64,000 nucleotides of DNA from Lycorma delicatula (taxonomy: Eukaryota > Arthropoda > Insecta > Hemiptera > Fulgoridae): contig NC_134462.1 of the NCBI RefSeq assembly GCF_047948215.1, positions 116,556,437 to 116,620,436 of the forward strand, given 5' to 3'. Shown here piece after piece: positions 58,000 to 64,000 of this stretch. A program made the translations under genes and the position numbers. Position 1 is the stretch's first letter, and each line of letters opens with the position of its first letter. The notes beneath the pieces were generated by a model that saw only the letters and a program-made list of their open reading frames with translations, was not told where the DNA came from and searched no databases.

Positions 58000-58665
58000 C
58001 TTTTACGAAGTAAAGAAGTATTGTGATCGTAAAAAATTTCGGTTTTCAGATTTCAATGGAAATATCCAATTTGATTATCCCTGAATCCAGTTTCGGCGTG
58101 AAGTCTGTACTTACTTATGTATTATCTCGCATAACTCAAAACCGATTAGCCGTAGAATGTTGAAATTTTGGATTTAGGACTGTTGTAACATCTAGTTGTG
58201 CACCTTCCCTTTTGATTGCAATCGACTGAATCAAAAATGCTTTAAAAGCCCAAAATCCAAAAAAATTGGAATTTTGGACTTTTCCTTAACTGCAGTAATA
58301 AGCCCTTATTGTGAACTTTTCAACAATATGTCATAAGCGGTACTTATTTTCATTGGTTCCAGAGTTATAGCAAAATAAAATTTTAATTAATGAAATATTT
58401 GGATCTAGGGGAAGGCACATAGGTTCGAATCAGACTTCATCTACCTTTTTTTTTTTTTTTTTTTTAATTTAAATATATTGATTTATTAATGATTACCTCT
58501 CATTATAAAAAAATTTAAGTTGAATAATAATTCAATAATAACAAAAAAAAATATGAAAAAATATTAGAAGTTTTTAATGAAATCAAATTTTATGTACTTT
58601 TCATTATAAAAATATGTGTAAATGTAATCAAACAGCCGTACAAGGAAGTCCGCATCAGATTTTTT
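58000..58665 (+). repeat. Repeat family Y, plus copy
   Basis: Inverted partner of 55972-56570. Starts near ACGAAGTAAAGAAGTATTGTG, continues with TTTCGGTTTTCAGATTTCAA, TTGAAATTTTGGATTTAGGA, TAAGCGGTACTTATTTTCAT and GGTTCGAATCAGACTTCATC, and after an AT-rich arm ends at ACAAGGAAGTCCGCATCAG. The AT-rich arm differs most between the copies. Confidence 0.75.
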
Positions 58666-59401
58666 ATTTTTAATTTTAACTAAATTTCAAATCGCCCGAT
58701 TGAACATCCTTCAGTAACATACACAAAAGGAATTTATTCTTTTCTTTACTTACTTTTTTTTTACTGTACATGCTTACGTACAACAAAAGCGCTACGTTCT
58801 ACAAAAATATTTTTTAAGTATATTTTTGAAACTCTTAAATCTCTATTTAATATTAACTTACTTTTTTTGTGGGTATTGTCTTCATGCTGTATCAGTGTGC
58901 TACGTATTTTTCCTTACACTATCCGTTCTTTTTAATTTTACTAACTCGATAACAAAATTCTACAATTCTGATACTTTATTTCTTCAATTTAATATTTAAT
59001 TCTGTATTCTCCTCTTTTCTGCCTTATTTCAATAGCTTTCTTTTGCTCCGACTAATTTTCAAACTTTACTTTGCTTCTAGCTTGAACCGATCATAAAATA
59101 GATATTGTTTAGTTTCCTATTAATTTTTATTAATTATTTTATCATTTTGAGGATGACTGTTTAAAAATAAAAAAATAAAAATAAAACTATCCCTATAATT
59201 ACAAACATTTTTAATTTTATAAAGAAATATGTATTATTGTTTTTTATGTTACTTTTTTATAACATCGTTCTGGAGTAGCCTACATCGAGAAAGAAATAGG
59301 AAAAATGAACTATCTTTCAACAAATAAGTAATTTAATTTTTTTTTTTTTTTTGAAAATTTAATCATAGAAATAAACAATTGTTTATTATTTTTTTTTTTT
59401 T

Positions 59402-59440
<39 letters not shown>

Positions 59441-59509
59441 CTCTTTTCTCCCAATACAGTTTCTTGATATCAGCCAAAATATAAATCAGACTATTAATTA
59501 AAACCGTTT
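58666..59509. other. AT-rich intergenic DNA with ATT microsatellite
   Basis: An ATT run at about 59405-59438 and poly-T runs. Nothing else was recognised. Confidence 0.5.
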
Positions 59510-60350
59510 CGAGAATTAATAAAAAGCTGACAATAAAGTTGTAATACCTCGCTGGGATTGGTTATTTCTTCTTAAATAGTGGAAAAATAACTATACATAA
59601 TTTTTGTTTTTTTAGGATTAGGTAATTTATGATGAAGGTTTTTTGTAAAATTATCATTATACGTTTAAATAGATCAAAAAAGGTTTTAAAGATTTTTAAA
59701 AAATTCAGTATATTTTTCTGCTCTCACATCTCCAAAATCAACATCTAAGTAATGCTTACGATTTTTTAAATGGAAGAAATTACAAAATCGTCACTAAAAC
59801 TATATAATCGAGAAATGGTTACAAAGTTTTTTTTTTGAGCATGGAGGATGAATTACTATGAAATTTTTTCGTTGTAATATTATTATTATTATTATTATTA
59901 TAAGTTTAATGTTATTAATATTAAAAGTTTAAATAAAATAAAATTTTTTTAAAAAAATCGATTTTTTTTTTTTACTTTTACTCCAAAATATTGCCTCCAA
60001 AGTAGTTTTTTTGAGTCGTTTGCAATATTACGGTGTTTTTTTTTACGGACCACCGTAAGGTGGTCCCGGAGGCTAAAGAAATAAGGAAGGTGGTCCTCCT
60101 TACCGAGGTTTTGTACAAAAGTTCTTCTAAATTGGTTTATCCAGGCAAAAGTTATTAATCGTCAAACACGCCAACAAATGCACGTTAAAACGTGTTCGTA
60201 CGTATTTTCATACGTACGAACATTCCCCTAATTTCTGGGGGTTCCAGGGTCATGAAACGCGAGAAATGCAAAAACCCGATACCCAATTTTTGACTGGTTA
60301 CCGTACCTTCCTTAGCTACAGTTTTACCTCCAGATTAGTTATTTAGTCTC
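59510..60350 (+). repeat. Repeat family X, copy 2, uninterrupted
   Basis: Left landmark GCTGGGATTGGTTATTT (about 59552). Right landmarks ATTGGTTTATCCAGGCAAAA, GGTCATGAAACGCGAGAAAT, CAAAAACCCGATACCCAATT and CTTCCTTAGCTACAG. It contains an ATT microsatellite (59876-59901), an 8-bp hairpin GGACCACC/GGTGGTCC (60050-60069) followed by CGGAGGCTAAA, and a 13-bp hairpin built on GTTCGTACGTAT (60193-60222). No coding capacity. It corresponds to the split copy at 32180-34292. Confidence 0.7.
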
Positions 60351-60769
60351 GTGGCACTACAGCTCTAGAGCTATAATGCCAGGAAACTAAAATACCATAT
60401 TTATCCTTCCAGTAATATTAGGAATGGACGTAAACATTTTACCTTTTTGATGGAAAATTCATTATTAATTAAAATATAAAATAAAAAACCTTTGACACTT
60501 TTTTTACCAATTTATAATAAATCTATATAAAAATATATTTTTATGTTTAAATTGTGTATAAAATTAGTATATAATAAGCTATTTTCAAGAATTAGACATA
60601 ATAATAAAAAATAATATAATAAAGTTTAATCTTTCTCATTGATATAAAGTATTTTTTTCGTTAACTTGTAATTTACAAAATATTCAATGAGATATGGATG
60701 AAAAGAAGAACGACAATCGATCAGAATTAATAATTAGATATTAAGAAAAGTTGAAATATAAATATCCGA

Positions 60770-63250
60770 TTATTTTTGCTTCAGGATAGGTTGAATAAAC
60801 TTCAGAAAACGTCGCTCGAAGGCTTGGAGGACATATAAAGAAAGTAAACGACAAGCGTGGTGCAATTACCTTGCTTCGCTTAACAGTCACCCTCCTACGA
60901 GTGAGATATGGGACAGGATCAACAAAATCAAAGGAAACTTTATGTTCAATCGTGTACACGATCTGGTTGAGAATGTCCGCGTTATACAAACCCTTACGAC
61001 ACAGCGAACAATCTGGGCGACAGGTTTTCACTGAATTCGAGCGACTCCAAACCTTGACGACAATTTTTTGAGGATTAAGAATAGCCCTGAATTCAGCTTA
61101 GAGGATATGCTTCGGCGGGATACTAACATCAAACGGAAGCGTCCAGCATCCGCCCCTCTATCCTTGTGGAATTACGGGATGTACTTTCAAATTTAAAGTC
61201 TTCTAGCCTTGGACCTGATTGAGTATTAATGGCTTCATACGGAAGCTCTCAGATGAAGGTCTCCATCAATCACCTCTTATACCTGTTCAACACTATTTAG
61301 AGGAAGGAGTGTTTCCAGACGTCTAGAGAAAGGCTGTAGTTATCCCTGTGGTTAAACCAAATCGTGAAATCACTTTAGCAGAAAACTACCGTCCGATTGC
61401 TTTAACATGCACCCTTTGCATGGTGATGGAGAAGATAATAAATAAAAATCTGGAATGGCATCTGGAGAGAATTAAATTCTTCTACCAATACCAATACGAG
61501 TTCGGAGAAAAGAGATCTACCATTGATCACCTAGTATCTACACAGACGGATGCGTGTAATGTATTTTCTTCTAAGGAGCACCTCCTTGCAGTGACCTTAG
61601 ATACTGAAAAGGCCTATGGCATGGTTTGAAGAGAGAGAATTATTGTTGTCTTACTGCAAAACGGTGTTAACGAAAATGTGTTGAACTTTGTGGCTAATTT
61701 TTGAGAAAACAGACGATCCGTGTATGAGCGAATGCAGTACTTTCGAAAGTCATTGAAATTAAAAATGGAATCTCTCAGGGGTCTGTCCTAAATCCGATGG
61801 TCTTCTTGGTGGCTATTAATGAAGTAGCTAATATGACAATTCCACCGGTAAAGAAAAGTACGAGTATCTTCGTTGTCGATATTACTATCACCTGTAGAAG
61901 CAAGGAAACTAATACTACTTGGGAAAAAATGCAGTATTCGCTAAACTCATTACAAGGACTGGCACAATGTAGTGGTTTGAAATTGTCGGTAATTAAGTCA
62001 AGATTTATTGTTTTCTCTAGACAGCTAAACGGATACAAGAACATAGTGAAATTAAACTTGTCGAAGATGAGATTAAGGAAAAAAACGAGATTAAACTTCT
62101 AGGTGTGACTCTTGATGACAAGCTGACTTTCTCGAGCCACATTAGTACACTAAAGCTGAGTTTCTAAGGAGAATTAATTTCCTTAAACTCCAGGCTATCA
62201 AGTACGCGATCAGCAAGTCCCATCTCTCCAACAGCTCAAGACAAACGACCAAGTACACGCGCACTCTACTACTCGAGAGAAAGAAGTCCTTACCACAGTT
62301 GCCCGACCTCAGACTGCTCCGCTATCTCCGGGAACTAGACCTGCCTGTTTCGAGGATTCTCAGAAAGGAAATGGAATGCGGCGCTCCTTGGTTGCGCGCA
62401 TCTCTAAAAAATCGAATATTGACCATCTGGAAGTTGTAAACTGGACTCGCGTTACGATTCAGCGAGATGACCAAGTGTAATGGGTACATGTTTTTTTGTT
62501 ATAATCTCTTTTCTCTTTTTTTTTCTTTTTTTCACACATCTATACAAACGGCTCTGTCTCGGCTGACGGATGCGGCTGTTTAATTATACTCCCGGACACC
62601 GAGGTAATATATAAGCTTAGTGCCTATTCCTCTGTGTTTTATTGCGAGAAGTACACAATTTACTCCGCCTTTAGAGTTATAGAGACCCGAACTGACGACT
62701 GCATTCTGGTAATTACTGACTTTATGAATATAATTGAGAGCTTGATCTGCAGACGATTTGAATCCATCGGCCAAATAATCTATGAAACCTCTCAGGAATA
62801 AATAAGAAGTTGTATCGGTTTGGGTCCCGGGCCATTGCGGCATCCTCGGGAACGAACGGGCTGATGAGGCTACCAAGAGAGCGACAGTAAATGACTTTCG
62901 AGTAGAATTGACATGTGAGAGTGACTTCATGAAAACAGTTAAGGATTGGAAACACATGGCTTAACCACGTCTATCTATTTGGCTCTCCTCAGCAGAACTG
63001 TAAGGCACGCTATGTAAAATGATCCGTAAACCGCTTGCTCAATGTTCGGATCTATTCGACAAAAATACATATTCAATATATTAAATGCCTATTCGACAAA
63101 AATTAGACCTGGGTTCAGATGCGAAGCGTTTACTAAGCCGGAGGGATCACATAAAAAGACTGTTGCCGTTTCTCTCTGACAGTGGGATGAAGAACGTAAT
63201 CTAGCGGTTTTGCTTACGTGAGATCCCTTACGGAATACAACATGCGTAGT
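60770..63250 (+). pseudogene. I-clade LINE ORF2 (linker, RT, RNase H), degenerate
   Basis: Plus strand in several frames. After a linker (60780-61150) come ELRDVLSNLKSSSLGPD (about 61165), EEGVFPDV, then 61348-61629: NYRPIALTCTLCMVMEKII, GEKRSTIDHLVSTQ and LLAVTLDTEKAYGMV, where the first catalytic Asp block DIEKAYD has become DTEKAYG. The FADD loop is lost near 61860. KLLGVTLDDKLTFSSHI follows at about 62090 and an RNase H at 62545-62890 with YTNGSVSADGCGC and GPGHCGILGNERADEATKRA. The endonuclease is missing. It is a different, older copy than the minus-strand I-clade LINE at 34293-38330. Confidence 0.8.
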
Positions 63251-63352
63251 TAGTCAACTACTTAATAGTGGTGATATTTCAATATTTATTATTCTTTTTC
63301 TAGATTGCGTTAATTATTTCTTGTTTTTGGTGTTTATTGTTTATTATTTATG

Positions 63353-63445
63353 CTCATCTAATTAGATGAGCTAATTAGATGACTTCTAATTAGATGATTA
63401 CAAGTCATCTAATTAGATGACTTGAGTATAATTATACTCAAGTCA
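63353..63445. repeat. Cascade of perfect palindromes
   Basis: CTCATCTAATTAGATGAG (63353-63370), two further CTAATTAGATGA units, a 24-base perfect palindrome at 63401-63424 (core TCATCTAATTAGATGA) and, overlapping it, a 28-base perfect palindrome at 63418-63445 (core GAGTATAATTATACTC). All have zero-length loops. Confidence 0.95.
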
Positions 63446-64000
63446 CTAATGACTATAATTATTGATGCAATTATAAATAAAAGTATAAAAAAAATCTGGA
63501 GAACAGAATAAAAAAAATATTATTTCGAAAATTTGGAACATAAATTTACTAATGAATATTGTAAATAATCGGTAAAATATATGCGTTCAGTATTCTTGAA
63601 TTATTATGCAAGTAACTTTAACCCTTGTTAGTTAAACCAATTTATTATTATGTTTTTAACGCCTTATTTTAATAGTTAGATATATTATTTTTATTAATTA
63701 TATTTTATCGGTTATTAAAAATTAAAAAAAATAATAAGTGAAACGTAGTTTTTTAAATTAAATGGTAAACAATGTGAAAACAAAACAAGTGTATTAGATG
63801 AAGAGTGAGCGAGAAGGAGATTGATAGGGAGTAGCAAGGAAAACATATTTTTGTGAATTAAATTCATTCTTAATTAAACTTCAACCTTATTCTCGTCACG
63901 TATAAACCAATTCTTCCTATCCCCTAACACTCATTTCTTATTTCATTTCATAACTACGGGTATTTCCCTTAAGGAAAATTCGGAATTTTTCATTTTAATA
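63446..64000. other. AT-rich intergenic DNA, nothing recognised
   Basis: No frame, repeat or compositional shift of note up to the window end. Confidence 0.5.

Noticed and set aside
62580..62957. A 125-codon minus-strand frame
   Set aside because: It is the shadow of the plus-strand RNase H region of the I-clade LINE.
1..64000. CRISPR arrays, bacterial operons or prophage
   Set aside because: No regularly spaced repeats, no ribosome-binding-site-led gene clusters. The window is plainly eukaryotic.

Overview
This window is AT-rich eukaryotic DNA with the texture of a large, transposon-laden arthropod genome. The non-LTR retrotransposon clades (I, Jockey, R1-like, RTE-like), the MULE and IS630/Tc1-mariner-type DNA transposons, and the tRNA-headed SINEs fit an insect. 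A hemipteran is my best guess, but that is recollection of repeat style, not proof. I found no convincing host protein-coding gene and no rRNA or functional tRNA gene. Essentially every stretch of coding character is a decayed transposable element, and no transposon ORF is intact.

Layout. 1-1310: LINE RT fragment ending in a TAA microsatellite. 3341-4289: diverged direct repeat. 4570-4900: Jockey fragment. 6474-9343: MULE DNA transposon with terminal inverted repeats and a 9-bp target duplication, carrying a dead transposase and a Penelope-like RT fragment with its blocks in the wrong order. 10058-10330: GC-richer promoter-like block. 10590-12945: three retrotransposon remnants. 15180-15795: SINE nested inside an older SINE. 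16795-17555: Jockey RT. 18195-20680: R1-like gag plus endonuclease. 21700-22727: IS630/mariner-type transposase. 24000-24530: microsatellites and a purine-rich tract. 25418-29850: two tRNA-Glu-like SINEs and a LINE tail. 32180-34292: repeat family X interrupted by an R1-like gag/3' UTR element. 34293-38330: the most complete LINE (I clade, minus strand, EN-RT-RNaseH). 45870-48775: I-clade element with gag and 3' UTR but no pol ORF, interrupted by a SINE with a perfect target duplication. 51945-52565: R1-like 3' end. 54935-55552: SINE inside SINE. 55972-58665: two inverted copies of a ~0.6-kb repeat flanking a SINE and an RTE-like tail. 59510-60350: second copy of repeat X. 60770-63250: I-clade LINE, plus strand. 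63353-63445: cascade of perfect palindromes.

How the parts relate. Two SINE types (called A and A' here) share a body but have different 3' tails. A third type (B) has a different, tRNA-Glu-like head but shares A's 3' tail, so head, body and tail modules appear to have been reshuffled. Nesting gives a relative chronology: A inserted into A' twice, and once into an I-clade LINE. Short-loop perfect inverted repeats recur at several LINE edges or breaks, suggesting template-switch repair as a recurrent local mutational process.
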